Shown here: in pieces, positions 44,470 through 53,704 of the stretch | How the letters are laid out: every line of letters begins with the position of its first letter | How positions within the stretch are numbered: position 1 is the first letter of the stretch | Origin: Chitinophaga ginsengisoli | GTDB lineage: Bacteria > Bacteroidota > Bacteroidia > Chitinophagales > Chitinophagaceae | Assembly: GCF_003014595.1 (NCBI RefSeq) | Contig: NZ_PYGK01000005.1 | Location: 186,001 to 250,000, forward strand | Reading direction: 5' to 3' | DNA: 64,000 nucleotides | Program-made: the position numbers and the translations under genes | Notes under the pieces: model-generated | Told to the model about the DNA's origin: nothing | The model's database searches: none | What the model saw: only the letters and a program-made list of their open reading frames with translations

Positions 44470-44510
44470 TAAATAAAAAGGTCTCGTTTAATACGAGACC
44501 TTTTTATTTA
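44470..44510. terminator. Bidirectional terminator
   Basis: A perfect 18-bp inverted repeat (44470-44487 with 44493-44510) with a 5-base loop and A/T flanks on both sides. It lies 16 bases past the TonB receptor and 26 bases past the pyk stop, so it can end both transcripts. Confidence 0.9.
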
Positions 44511-44535
44511 TACTATAATGTTGTTCCGTTCATGC

Positions 44536-46026
44536 TTATTCAGCAACGGTAGAGATTTTGATCGTATTGGTAGGCAGGTGTTCTGCTACTGGAGTGCTGC
44601 CGGTATTTACCACAATGTCAGCAGGTTTCACAAAGCCTCTTTCTTTCAGGATGTTGATCTGGTCAGAGATGATGCCATCCAGGCTTTCTTCGCCATCATA
44701 GAAGAAGGCGCGTACACCCCAGCTCAGGCTCAGCTGATTTACCAGTGTTTTTTCCTTGGTGAAGATGAACAGTGGAGAGCGTGGACGGTAGCTGCTCAGC
44801 ATGAAACCGGTGTAACCGCTCTGGGTCATACCGATCAGCGCATCAGCATCCAGGTCTTCTGCCATCTTACAGGCGTTGTAACACAGTGCATCGCTTAGGA
44901 AGGTAGGAGAGTGACGGTGAGGGATCAGGTTACGGTTGTAGATGATGTCTTCTTTCTCTACTTCACCGATGATCTTTCTCATGGTCTGGATCACCAGCTC
45001 AGGGAACTGACCTGTAGCGGTCTCACCACTCAGCATTACGGCATCAGCTCCTTCCAGTACCGCGTTCGCTACGTCAGTGATTTCACTACGGTTAGGACGG
45101 GTACGGTCTATCATGCTTTCCATCATTTGCGTAGCCACGATTACAGGCTTAGCACGGTGGATACATTTACGGATAATATCTTTCTGGATCATTGGGATCT
45201 GCTCAACTGGCAGTTCCACACCCAGGTCACCACGAGCGATCATTACGCCATCGCTTTCCCAGATGATTTCCTTCAGGTTCGCAATGGCTTCAGGTTTTTC
45301 GATCTTGGAGATCACCTTCATTTTGGAATTGCGTTCTTTCAGGCGTTTGCGGATCAGCAGGAGGTCATCTACGTGTCTAACGAATGACAGGGCAACCCAG
45401 TCACAATCGTGATCGATGATGAATTCCAGGTCCACGATATCTTTTTCGGTCAGTGCCGGCAGGGAAACTTTGGTATCTGGCAGGTTGAAGCCTTTTTTGG
45501 AAGACAGTACACCTGGCAGGGTTACTTCAGCTTTGATCTCGCCATCGGCAGTGATCTCTCTTACTACAGTTTCGATTTTACCGTCATCCAGGAGGATTTT
45601 CTGACCTGGTTTAACGTCTTTATGCAGGTCTGCGTAGGAAACGTAGATCTTTACAGCATTACCTACCACTTTCTCATTTACGAAGGTCAGGATCTGACCG
45701 GCTACCAGTGGTAATGCGTTATTTTCGATCTCACCAACACGCAGTTTAGGGCCTTGCAGGTCAGCGAGAATAGCTACGTTGTAAGGCTCAGTTTTGTTGA
45801 TCTGACGGATATACTGGATAATACGCAGTTTATCTTCGTGGGAGCCATGTGAAAAGTTCAGACGGAACACGTTAACGCCGGCTCTTACTAGTGCCAGTAA
45901 GCCTTCATAGGTATCGCAGGCCGGGCCGACAGTTGCCACGATTTTGGTTTTGTGCTGGGAATGCGCACGGGAAGCTTCATGATCCATCTGTTTGTGTACG
46001 TATTGTGATAAATCTTTTGTACTCAT
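44536..46026 (-). CDS. pyk: Pyruvate kinase
   Basis: A 496-residue enzyme that makes pyruvate and ATP from phosphoenolpyruvate and ADP, the last glycolytic step. Motifs: KIVATVGPACDTYEGLLALV, RLNFSHGSHED, ILADLQGPKLRVGEI, ISKIEKPEAIANLKEI, GVMIARGDLGVELPVEQIP (metal site), ATQMMESMI and LSGETATGQFP. The C-terminal allosteric domain is present (DADALIGMTQSGYTGFMLSSYRP). It starts 11 bases after the pfkA stop codon and is surely co-transcribed with it. Confidence 0.97.
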   Translation of the reverse strand: MSTKDLSQYVHKQMDHEASRAHSQHKTKIVATVGPACDTYEGLLALVRAGVNVFRLNFSHGSHEDKLRIIQYIRQINKTEPYNVAILADLQGPKLRVGEIENNALPLVAGQILTFVNEKVVGNAVKIYVSYADLHKDVKPGQKILLDDGKIETVVREITADGEIKAEVTLPGVLSSKKGFNLPDTKVSLPALTEKDIVDLEFIIDHDCDWVALSFVRHVDDLLLIRKRLKERNSKMKVISKIEKPEAIANLKEIIWESDGVMIARGDLGVELPVEQIPMIQKDIIRKCIHRAKPVIVATQMMESMIDRTRPNRSEITDVANAVLEGADAVMLSGETATGQFPELVIQTMRKIIGEVEKEDIIYNRNLIPHRHSPTFLSDALCYNACKMAEDLDADALIGMTQSGYTGFMLSSYRPRSPLFIFTKEKTLVNQLSLSWGVRAFFYDGEESLDGIISDQINILKERGFVKPADIVVNTGSTPVAEHLPTNTIKISTVAE

Positions 46027-46037
46027 AGCTCTATTTT

Positions 46038-47018
46038 TTAACTCGCAAGTATTTTAACCATCTTTAACCATTCCGGATCAAGGTGTTCTTTAGCCTTGAT
46101 AGCTTGTTCCAGAGGGGTATATTGGATTTTGTTGTTTACAATGCCTACCATTACATTAGAAGTACCGTTCAACAGTGCTTCTACTGCTGCATAACCCATA
46201 CGGCTGGCCAGGATGCGGTCCTGGCAGGAGGGAGAGCCACCACGCTGTATGTGCCCGAGGATACATACGCGTGTATCCAGCTGCGGACAGCTGGCTTTTA
46301 CCTGACGGGCTACTTCTTCAGCACCGCCGGCGATGGAACCTTCAGCCACCACAATGATATTCACCAGCTTCCTGCGGCGCTCGTTGGTCTGCAGGTCCTC
46401 AATGATATCCTGTACATCAATCAGGTGTTCCGGGGTCATGATGTGCTCAGCACCAGTGGAAATACCACTGTGCAGGGCTATATAACCTGCATCACGTCCC
46501 ATTACTTCTATAACAAATAAACGGTCGTGCGCATCAGCTGTATCGCGGATCTTGTCTATAGCATCCACAGCAGTGTTCACTGCCGTATCAAAACCAATGG
46601 TAAAATCAGTACCTGCAATATCCTTGTCAATAGTGCCGGGTAAACCGATACATGGAATGTCAAACTCCTGGCTCATTTTATAAGCGCCGTTGAAGGAACC
46701 ATCACCCCCGATAACTACGATACCATCAATATTGTGTTTCTTGAGATTTTCGTAGGCTTTCTGTCTGCCTTCTGCTTCATAAAACTCTTTACAACGTGCG
46801 GTCTTTAGAATGGTACCTCCGCGCTGAATGATATTAGCCACAGATTTGGACTCCAAGGGAAATATTTCATTCTTCAGCATTCCCCTGTAGCCATACATAA
46901 CACCATACACATTTAACTGATGGTAAATTCCGGTCCTTACAACTGCACGAACGGCGGCATTCATGCCAGGCGCGTCTCCGCCTGATGTAAGAACTGCGAT
47001 GTTAGAAACTTTTTTCAT
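46038..47018 (-). CDS. pfkA: ATP-dependent 6-phosphofructokinase
   Basis: A 326-residue enzyme that phosphorylates fructose 6-phosphate, the committed step of glycolysis. It has the bacterial group I layout: NIAVLTSGGDAPGMNAAVRAVVRT, VVIGGDGSFNGAYKM (ATP site), GLPGTIDKDIAGTDFTIGFDTA (catalytic base Asp in TIDKD), VIEVMGRDAGYIAL and LGHIQRGGSPSC. Gly at the GGDGS position (not Asp) indicates ATP rather than pyrophosphate use. It forms an operon with pyk. Confidence 0.97.
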   Translation of the reverse strand: MKKVSNIAVLTSGGDAPGMNAAVRAVVRTGIYHQLNVYGVMYGYRGMLKNEIFPLESKSVANIIQRGGTILKTARCKEFYEAEGRQKAYENLKKHNIDGIVVIGGDGSFNGAYKMSQEFDIPCIGLPGTIDKDIAGTDFTIGFDTAVNTAVDAIDKIRDTADAHDRLFVIEVMGRDAGYIALHSGISTGAEHIMTPEHLIDVQDIIEDLQTNERRRKLVNIIVVAEGSIAGGAEEVARQVKASCPQLDTRVCILGHIQRGGSPSCQDRILASRMGYAAVEALLNGTSNVMVGIVNNKIQYTPLEQAIKAKEHLDPEWLKMVKILAS

Positions 47019-47354
47019 AGTTATGTTTATTTCCCTCTCTTCGTTTTTATGGTGGATTTCAGGGAATCCGGTGTCTCTTCAGCTTCCATACCACCTCCTG
47101 TATACCCCTAACGTGTGATATTGCATTCCCTGTTTTCCACCCCCCTGCTTCTACCTTTTTTCCTGTAAATCACGCTGCTTATGCATAAATTGCCAGGAAA
47201 ATATCTAAGTGGCGCACAAAAATAACATTTTGCGTATTCTTTCTAATAGTATTCTGATGAATTACACGAAATTTTCATTTTTAATTAACCAACCTAATAA
47301 ATTTTTTAAAAAATATACATAGATATAATTTAAATGTAAACCCAAATAGTTCAA
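47019..47354. promoter_or_regulatory. Divergent promoter region, pfkA-pyk / prolyl oligopeptidase
   Basis: The 336-base gap has TATTTTTG on the minus strand at 47217-47224 (-7 type), about 200 bases ahead of pfkA. An A/T-rich palindromic tract (AATTTTTTAAAAAATAT, about 47299-47315) lies ahead of the oligopeptidase gene. No gene was seen. Confidence 0.4.
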
Positions 47355-49481
47355 ATGAAAACATGTACACTCAGACGTCCTATCTTTACTATTTTGTATT
47401 TATTTATGATAACAGGACCTGCAATAGCGCAACAGACAGGAATTATTTATCCACAGACCAATAAAACAGACGTTACAGATAACTACCATGGTGCTATCGT
47501 CGCCGATCCGTATCGCTGGCTGGAAGATGATAACAGCCCTGAAACCAAAGCGTGGGTAAAGGCTGAGAACGCCGTTACTAACGATTACCTTAACAAGATC
47601 CCCTTTCATGGAGCCATCAGGAAGCGGCTTGAAGAGCTGTGGAACTACCCGAAGATAGGCACTCCGTTTAAAAGAGGAGACTATTACTATTTTTATAAGA
47701 ATGATGGGCTGCAGAACCAATCTGTGCTGTACCGCCAGAAATCCCTTACAGGTACTCCCGAGGTGTTCATTGACCCTAACAAGTTCTCCGACGCTGGTAC
47801 AGTGGCCCTGGGCAGCATTGCCTTTTCAAAGGATGCGAAATATATGGCTTACCAGATTGCCAAGGCGGGTTCCGATTGGCAACAGGCCTTTATAATGGAT
47901 GTGGAAAGCAAACAGCTGCTGAAAGACTCGATCGACTGGATCAAGTTCAGCAATATCTCCTGGAGGAAGGACGGCTTTTACTACAGCCGGTACGACAAGC
48001 CTACAGAAGAGAACAAACTGTCTAAAAAGAACGAATTCCATAAAGTATACTACCACCGCCTCGGTACCTCCCAGGACCAGGATGTGCTGATCTACGAGGA
48101 CAAGGAACATCCCCTGCGTAACCTCGGAGTAGATGTTACTGAAGACGAACGCTTCCTGATCCTGCATGAGTCGGAAGGCACCTCAGGCAACCAGCTGTCT
48201 TACTGGGACCTGCAGGACCCCGACCAGAAAGCATTCAAACTGCTGGTAAAAGGCTTCGAGTTCGAACCTGGCGTGATCGATAATGATGGGGATAAACTGC
48301 TGATCCTTACCAACGAGGGAGCGCCCAACTATAAGGTCGAGCTTGTAGATCCGAAGAACCCTGCCAGCCGTAAACTGATCATACCTGAACAGAAAGAAGT
48401 ATTACAGGGCGTAAGCACCGCTGGTAAAAGATTGTTTGCCACCTACCTGAAAGATGCTTCTTCCAGGGTAGCCCAATATAGCTATGATGGTAAGCTGGAT
48501 TGGCAGATTGCCCTTCCGGGTATTGGTACTGCCAGTGGTTTTGGCGCGACGGCTAAGGACAAGGAATTATTCTATTCCTTTACTTCCTTTGTTGCGCCGG
48601 CCACTATATATAGATATGACATCACCACCGGTAAGTCAAGTCTCTTCGCTAAAGCAGAAGCAAAATTCCGTCAGGAGGATTATGAAACCAAACAGCTTTT
48701 CTTTACCAGCAAGGATGGTACAAAGGTGCCGGTATTCCTGTCTTATAAGAAAGGACTTAAGCTGAACGGCCAGAACCCTGTGCTGCTCTACGGCTATGGT
48801 GGTTTCAATATTCCAATGACACCTGGATTCAGCGTTTCCAACCTATTCTTTCTGGAGCAGGGTGGCATTTATGCTGTAGTGTCGCTGAGGGGTGGCAGTG
48901 AATATGGTGAGGCCTGGCATAAGGCTGGCATGCTGGAGAAAAAGCAGAACGTATTTGACGACTTTATCTCGGCAGCAGAATTCCTGGTAAAGTCTAAATA
49001 TACCAGTCCTTCGAAACTCGCTATCCGTGGGGGCTCTAACGGCGGATTGCTGATAGGTGCCTGTATGACACAGCGTCCTGACCTGTTCAAGGTGGCATTG
49101 CCAGCAGTAGGAGTGATGGATATGCTGCGTTTCCAGAACTTTACCATTGGCTGGGCATGGGTGACCGAGTTTGGTACAAGTGCCAGGGCAGATCAATTCC
49201 CTTACCTGTACAAGTACTCTCCGCTGCATAACCTGAAGGCGGGTACGCAGTATCCGGCTACCCTGATCACCACAGCAGATCACGACGACCGCGTGGTGCC
49301 AGCACACTCTTTTAAATTTGCAGCTACCCTGCAGGCCGCTAACGCCGGTACTAACCCAACGCTTATACGTATAGAAACACAGGCAGGCCATGGCGCCGGC
49401 AAACCGACTTCCAAAGTGATCGAAGAAGCAGCCGATGTCTGGGCATTTACCATGTATAACCTGGGTATGAGCTTTAAATAA
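47355..49481 (+). CDS. Prolyl oligopeptidase (S9A), exported
   Basis: A 708-residue serine peptidase that cuts short peptides after proline. A signal peptide (about 1-25, ...AIAQQ) sends it to the periplasm. The N-terminal seven-blade beta-propeller (about 70-400) is followed by the alpha/beta hydrolase domain. The catalytic triad is clear: Ser561 in RGGSNGGLL, Asp in HDDRVVP (644/645) and His679 in QAGHGAG. YGYGGFNIPMTPGFS and SLRGGSEYGEAWHKAG are family signatures. It is transcribed alone and ends in a strong terminator. Confidence 0.95.
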   Translation: MKTCTLRRPIFTILYLFMITGPAIAQQTGIIYPQTNKTDVTDNYHGAIVADPYRWLEDDNSPETKAWVKAENAVTNDYLNKIPFHGAIRKRLEELWNYPKIGTPFKRGDYYYFYKNDGLQNQSVLYRQKSLTGTPEVFIDPNKFSDAGTVALGSIAFSKDAKYMAYQIAKAGSDWQQAFIMDVESKQLLKDSIDWIKFSNISWRKDGFYYSRYDKPTEENKLSKKNEFHKVYYHRLGTSQDQDVLIYEDKEHPLRNLGVDVTEDERFLILHESEGTSGNQLSYWDLQDPDQKAFKLLVKGFEFEPGVIDNDGDKLLILTNEGAPNYKVELVDPKNPASRKLIIPEQKEVLQGVSTAGKRLFATYLKDASSRVAQYSYDGKLDWQIALPGIGTASGFGATAKDKELFYSFTSFVAPATIYRYDITTGKSSLFAKAEAKFRQEDYETKQLFFTSKDGTKVPVFLSYKKGLKLNGQNPVLLYGYGGFNIPMTPGFSVSNLFFLEQGGIYAVVSLRGGSEYGEAWHKAGMLEKKQNVFDDFISAAEFLVKSKYTSPSKLAIRGGSNGGLLIGACMTQRPDLFKVALPAVGVMDMLRFQNFTIGWAWVTEFGTSARADQFPYLYKYSPLHNLKAGTQYPATLITTADHDDRVVPAHSFKFAATLQAANAGTNPTLIRIETQAGHGAGKPTSKVIEEAADVWAFTMYNLGMSFK

Positions 49482-49502
49482 ATATATAGACCAATTAACG
49501 TC

Positions 49503-49534
49503 AAAGGCCGTATCACACCGATACGGTCTTTTTT
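49503..49534 (+). terminator. Terminator after the prolyl oligopeptidase gene
   Basis: A 12-bp stem with one G-T pair and a 5-base loop (49503-49514 with 49520-49531), its right arm running into six T. Confidence 0.85.
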
Positions 49535-49708
49535 ATTGCAGCATCCTTTTAGCCGCCATTTACAGTGTGTGACCTGGCTGGAATATACTACGCCTGCCAC
49601 CTCAGCGTCCGGCGATTATAGATAAGAATCTGTATAATCCTGTTGTTCCGCTGTAATTGGTAATTCGGAATTGAAACTGAATTCGTAATTTTAGTAAAAG
49701 GCATAGAA

Positions 49709-50602
49709 ATGAAGGTATTAATCACAGGAAGCAATGGATTATTGGGCCAGCACCTTATTCCAATTTTTTTGGAGGATGGCCGGTATCAGGTAATAGCCAG
49801 CGGAAGAGGCCCTAACCGCCTGCCCATGCAGACGGGATATACCTACGAAGCTACCAATCTGCGGGATGCCACCAGTGTGCGGCACCTGTTGGAAAAGCAC
49901 AAGCCGGATATACTCATCCATGCTGCTGCTATGACCCAGGTAGATGACTGTGAACGTAATAAAGACCTCTGCTGGGATACCAATGTAGCGGCAACCCGCT
50001 ATTTACTGCATGCTGCCGAACAACATAACACCTTCTTCATTTTCCTGTCCACCGACTTTGTATTTGACGGTTTACAGGGACCCTATGCAGAAGAGGATGT
50101 AGTCAACCCCATCAGCTATTATGGTTCGAGCAAGGTGGCGGCAGAAAGTATGGTACGTAACAGCAAGCTGCCGTGGGCTATCGTACGTACGGTACTGGTA
50201 TACGGTGTCGCAGCAGACCCCAAACGCAGTAACATTATCACCTGGGTAAAGAGTAACCTGGAGCAGGGTAAGAAGCTGAAGGTCGTAGATGACCAGTGGC
50301 GTACACCTACGCTTGTACAGGACCTTGCAGTAGGATGCAAACTGGTAGCAGATAAAAAGGCCACCGGCATATTCCATATCTCAGGCAAGGAAACACTGAC
50401 CCCCTATCAGATGGCAGTACAAACTGCCGGTTATTTTAAACTGAACACACAGCTTCTTGAAAAGGTAGACGCCAAAAGCTTCACCCAGCCTGCCAAACGC
50501 CCCGCTAAAACAGGTTTTGTCATAGATAAGGCCGTGAATGAGCTGGGTTTTGCTCCCCATAGTTTTGAAGAAGGGCTGGAGATCGTTGCAAAAGAGATCT
50601 AG
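49709..50602 (+). CDS. RmlD-like NAD(P)-dependent sugar reductase (SDR family)
   Basis: A 297-residue extended short-chain dehydrogenase of the RmlD_sub_bind family, which reduces dTDP-4-dehydrorhamnose or related sugars. The Rossmann glycine motif is TGSNGLLGQHL (about residues 6-16) and the catalytic YxxxK is ISYYGSSKVAAE (about 140). ILIHAAAMTQVDDCE and FLSTDFVFDG are typical, and VDDQWRTPTLVQDLA fits the substrate-binding part. No other dTDP-rhamnose genes are adjacent, so its substrate is not certain. Confidence 0.82.
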   Translation: MKVLITGSNGLLGQHLIPIFLEDGRYQVIASGRGPNRLPMQTGYTYEATNLRDATSVRHLLEKHKPDILIHAAAMTQVDDCERNKDLCWDTNVAATRYLLHAAEQHNTFFIFLSTDFVFDGLQGPYAEEDVVNPISYYGSSKVAAESMVRNSKLPWAIVRTVLVYGVAADPKRSNIITWVKSNLEQGKKLKVVDDQWRTPTLVQDLAVGCKLVADKKATGIFHISGKETLTPYQMAVQTAGYFKLNTQLLEKVDAKSFTQPAKRPAKTGFVIDKAVNELGFAPHSFEEGLEIVAKEI

Positions 50603-50748
50603 TGTATATATAGCTCCAGGTACACGTTTCCCCCAATAATTCAGGATCAGAGCTGGCTATAGTTTCCACGAAAGAGAGAGATTGTCTCAGGGATGTCTGT
50701 TGCCTATTGTCAGGAGGTACTTGTCCTATTGATGGTGGGTAAAATGAG

Positions 50749-50788
50749 GCGGGGTAGCATTTCCGTCAATTTGGAAATGCTACCCCGC
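50749..50788. terminator. Perfect GC-rich hairpin between convergent genes
   Basis: A 16-bp perfect inverted repeat (50749-50764 with 50773-50788), loop 8 bases, 25 bases past the stop of the HU-SPOR gene on the minus strand. No strong T run is present, so it may act as a terminator by structure alone. Confidence 0.65.
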
Positions 50789-50812
50789 TTCGTATAATTT
50801 ATTAGATTACTT

Positions 50813-51904
50813 TCAGTGCTTACTCAGCTCCAAAAAGACTTTTGCGCGGTATTTCTTCGCCACGGAATCCTTCATGGCTGTGGTATCGGACATTGATGTC
50901 TGGAAGTGTTCGCCTAGCTTAAATATTGATGAATCATGACTGGCCCTCAATACCACTGGCTGGCCCCAACCTTTCTGCTTCTTGTACATATTCTCCCCTG
51001 CTTTTCTTGTCGGAAATACCTGGAAAATAACATCGTATTCCAGCATAGCAGGCGTTGCAGGAGCCGGTGCCACCGCAGCTGCCTGAGAGGAACTGTCCAC
51101 CGTTGCCGGTGGCGCAGGTACAGGCGTTGCTTCAACGGGAGCGGGATTCTGAGCACCCTCTGCTCTTGTGATCTCCGGCCTGTTCTTGTTAACAGAATAC
51201 CAGACAATAATAGCAGTCACCACTGACGCTATCGGGATAGCGATCCACAGCCAGCGGAGCTTAGAGGGTATTTCCCGGGTATATCCCTCGTATTCATAAT
51301 CTTCTGTTGCCGAAGTAGGAGTAGCCGCCGGTGTTGCAGGCGGAGGTTTCACTCCCTCGCTGAAAGCCGCTGCGGGAGGAACCGGAGAGGCGGCTGGAGT
51401 GGAAGAAGAAGCGGAGGAAGATGACGGTGATGCCGTCAAGTGATCCACCACCTGTTTATTCACTACTTCTTTAGTACCTACAGTTACCTTATGACTGGCA
51501 TCCTGCCTGATCACCGGGCTGACATGCAATATGTCCCTGGTAATGGCTGGCGCTTCCTGTTCAAAGGATATCCTGCCCACAGTATTGGCGTGCAGTTTTC
51601 CTACACCAGGTATTACAACCGGCTCGCCCTTTTTCAGGAGCTGTTTGAACTCGTCTATATATTTTTCCATCTTAAGCTGCGCGATGGCAGGCACCAACAG
51701 CTCTTTCTGGGAGATCCATTCCACCAGACCTCCGTCGTTTGTCAATGTTTCCTCAAATGTGATGATCTCTCCCGGAGGGGATATTGTTTTATTGGTAACA
51801 TCGTAACGTGCCGGGGTATGCGTCAGTTTGAACACGCCTAGTTGGGGCAGACAGCAGGTGTGCTGCCTGAACAAAATTTCCTGTATGTATTGCTGTAGTA
51901 CCAA
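50813..51904 (-). CDS. HU-like (CCDC81-type) / SPOR-domain membrane protein
   Basis: A 363-residue protein of a type common in Bacteroidota. Residues of about 1-125 carry two HU-like modules (LQQYIQEILFRQHTCCLPQLGVFKLT, EPVVIPGVGKLHANTVGRISFEQE). A Ser/Pro/Ala-rich linker follows, then one membrane segment (about 218-240, WLWIAIPIASVVTAIIVWYSV). A second Pro/Ala-rich linker leads to a C-terminal SPOR-like domain (about 290-363, YDVIFQVFPTRKAGENMYKK) expected to bind denuded peptidoglycan. A role in cell division or envelope upkeep is inferred from SPOR domains. Confidence 0.85.
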   Translation of the reverse strand: MVLQQYIQEILFRQHTCCLPQLGVFKLTHTPARYDVTNKTISPPGEIITFEETLTNDGGLVEWISQKELLVPAIAQLKMEKYIDEFKQLLKKGEPVVIPGVGKLHANTVGRISFEQEAPAITRDILHVSPVIRQDASHKVTVGTKEVVNKQVVDHLTASPSSSSASSSTPAASPVPPAAAFSEGVKPPPATPAATPTSATEDYEYEGYTREIPSKLRWLWIAIPIASVVTAIIVWYSVNKNRPEITRAEGAQNPAPVEATPVPAPPATVDSSSQAAAVAPAPATPAMLEYDVIFQVFPTRKAGENMYKKQKGWGQPVVLRASHDSSIFKLGEHFQTSMSDTTAMKDSVAKKYRAKVFLELSKH

Positions 51905-51959
51905 TTACGTAGATATTCCTATTTATTATAAAATGACTCTCTCGAACGGAAATCCGGAG

Positions 51960-52008
51960 TTAAGGATCAGGAATGGGGTAATATATTATCTTAATTCCTG
52001 ATCCTTAA
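51960..52008. repeat. 15-bp perfect inverted repeat in intergenic gap
   Basis: TTAAGGATCAGGAAT (51960-51974) returns as its exact reverse complement (51994-52008), with a 19-base A/T-rich loop. It lies between the HU-SPOR gene start and the end of the barrel gene, both on the minus strand. There is no T run, so it may be a regulatory or repeat element. Confidence 0.6.
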
Positions 52009-52037
52009 TCCTTGATTATGACTGCAATTTTACGATT

Positions 52038-53687
52038 TTAAAATTTAATCATCACACCTCCTAATACATTCAGGCCATAGGTAGGGTATCCGTACCAGCG
52101 CTGGTATTTGGAATTAAACAGGTTATTGGCGTTCACCCAGATGTTGAAATTCTTACCAATATCGTAGTTCGCACCGGCGCTCAGGTCCCATTTCCCCTTG
52201 GTTTTATTGAAATCCTGCGTAGCAAATACCTGGTAATAAGTACCACCCAGGTAATACAGGTTCGCATTCAGGTGCAGCTTTTTAACAAGGGTGTACTGTG
52301 CAAAAGCGTCTGCCTGGAAAGGGATCAGGCCCCAGGGCTTGATCTCCGTTTTTTGTTTATTATAGTTGAACCAGTCAAATGCTAATCTCAGCTGGAACTT
52401 TTCTTCCTGGATGTAACCTACTTCTGCGTGAAGGTTAAAGGCTTTCAGCTCTTCTTCATTTTTGGTATAGAAGGTTTTACCGTCAATGCTGTCATTCACG
52501 AACAGCGGCATGTTATGCCAGGTAACAGCGGCAAACTTGGTATTGTAGTTGAAGTGGCTGCCGATCGTTCCTTTGATACCGGTGTATTTCTCTTCTACTC
52601 TTGTATTCAGGATACCTTCACCATAGCTGCCAATGAACGGATTCTGGTTGGCCAGGGCGCGGTAGCTGTTCTTGTTCACATAAGAGATCCATCCACTGCT
52701 CAGGATCACTTTCTTATAGATAATATGTGACTCGTTCACGATGTCTGGCAGCAGGTAGAACTTGCTGTTAGTCCAGGTAGGGTTCACACCTGCATGTAAT
52801 ACAAAGCGTGGCTTGATGATCTCCAGTGCCGGATGAATGGCTACTACGTTGTTGTTGATCTGCTTGTGATCGTCTTCTTTGAAAGATGACAGGTCAAAGA
52901 TGCCTTCTGCTCTCAGGTAAATATCCTCAAACAGCTGCTTTGACACCGGGATCTTGAAAATGGCTGTAGGCTCTTTACGTTTATAGGAATCGCTGAAGTA
53001 GATGAATTTAGCGGTTGGCTCGAATTTAAAGGCCCAGTCATTCAGTGTCCTGTTCTTCACGCCCACTTGTGCGGTGAACTGGTTGAATGTTTGTCTGACA
53101 TCGTTTTTGGAGAATTCCAGTGTGGCATGATCATATCCATAATAATGTACCTGGTTGCGATCATAACCAACACTACCATTCACTTCCCAGAGAGGAGTGA
53201 AGTAAGTGCCGGAACCCAGTACATTGAATGCGCCGTAGTCCTGGTTCTTGATATCTCCTTTGGAGGAGGTATAGTTTACATACAATCCGAAGTTATATTT
53301 TTCCTGCCTGCCGGTACCAAAACCCGCTTGTACCAATGGTGTGCTGAGGTTACCATAACCTACCTTGATAAAGTTGTTCTGTAACTGGCTCAGTGAATCC
53401 TTCCCCAGCGCCAGCGGTTTAAGCGGAATGGGCTGGTACATGAAATAAAGGTTCAAGGCCGGTACCTGGTACTGCAAACGCGGACGGGTAGTATCGAAAC
53501 CTGGCAGAGACGCTGTCAGGTTCAGTTTGGCCGCATCCCGCAGTTTAGGGCGGTAATTGGAAATGATATCGATGGTTTCTTCTTTCAGGTTCTCCTGCGC
53601 GTATGCCTGCTGATGCATCAGTATACCTGCCGCACTGCAACCTGCTACTGCCAGGAACCGGTGAATATGTTTGATATAAGCGTTCAT
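52038..53687 (-). CDS. Plug-less TonB-receptor-like outer-membrane beta-barrel
   Basis: A 549-residue exported protein with a signal peptide (about 1-29, ...QQAYAQE) and a long beta-barrel rich in alternating aromatics (YNFGLYVNYTSSKGD, WEVNGSVGYDRNQVHYYGYDH, NIWVNANNLFNSKYQRWYGYPTYGLNVLGGVMIKF). The end NLFNSKYQ..GY...G is that of TonB-dependent receptors, but no plug domain and no TonB box are visible. It begins 17 bases after the stop of the 1023-residue TPR gene, so the two are co-transcribed and may form an outer-membrane complex. Transport or assembly function is unknown. Confidence 0.8.
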   Translation of the reverse strand: MNAYIKHIHRFLAVAGCSAAGILMHQQAYAQENLKEETIDIISNYRPKLRDAAKLNLTASLPGFDTTRPRLQYQVPALNLYFMYQPIPLKPLALGKDSLSQLQNNFIKVGYGNLSTPLVQAGFGTGRQEKYNFGLYVNYTSSKGDIKNQDYGAFNVLGSGTYFTPLWEVNGSVGYDRNQVHYYGYDHATLEFSKNDVRQTFNQFTAQVGVKNRTLNDWAFKFEPTAKFIYFSDSYKRKEPTAIFKIPVSKQLFEDIYLRAEGIFDLSSFKEDDHKQINNNVVAIHPALEIIKPRFVLHAGVNPTWTNSKFYLLPDIVNESHIIYKKVILSSGWISYVNKNSYRALANQNPFIGSYGEGILNTRVEEKYTGIKGTIGSHFNYNTKFAAVTWHNMPLFVNDSIDGKTFYTKNEEELKAFNLHAEVGYIQEEKFQLRLAFDWFNYNKQKTEIKPWGLIPFQADAFAQYTLVKKLHLNANLYYLGGTYYQVFATQDFNKTKGKWDLSAGANYDIGKNFNIWVNANNLFNSKYQRWYGYPTYGLNVLGGVMIKF

Positions 53688-53704
53688 GCTAACGTAATTC
53701 GGAA

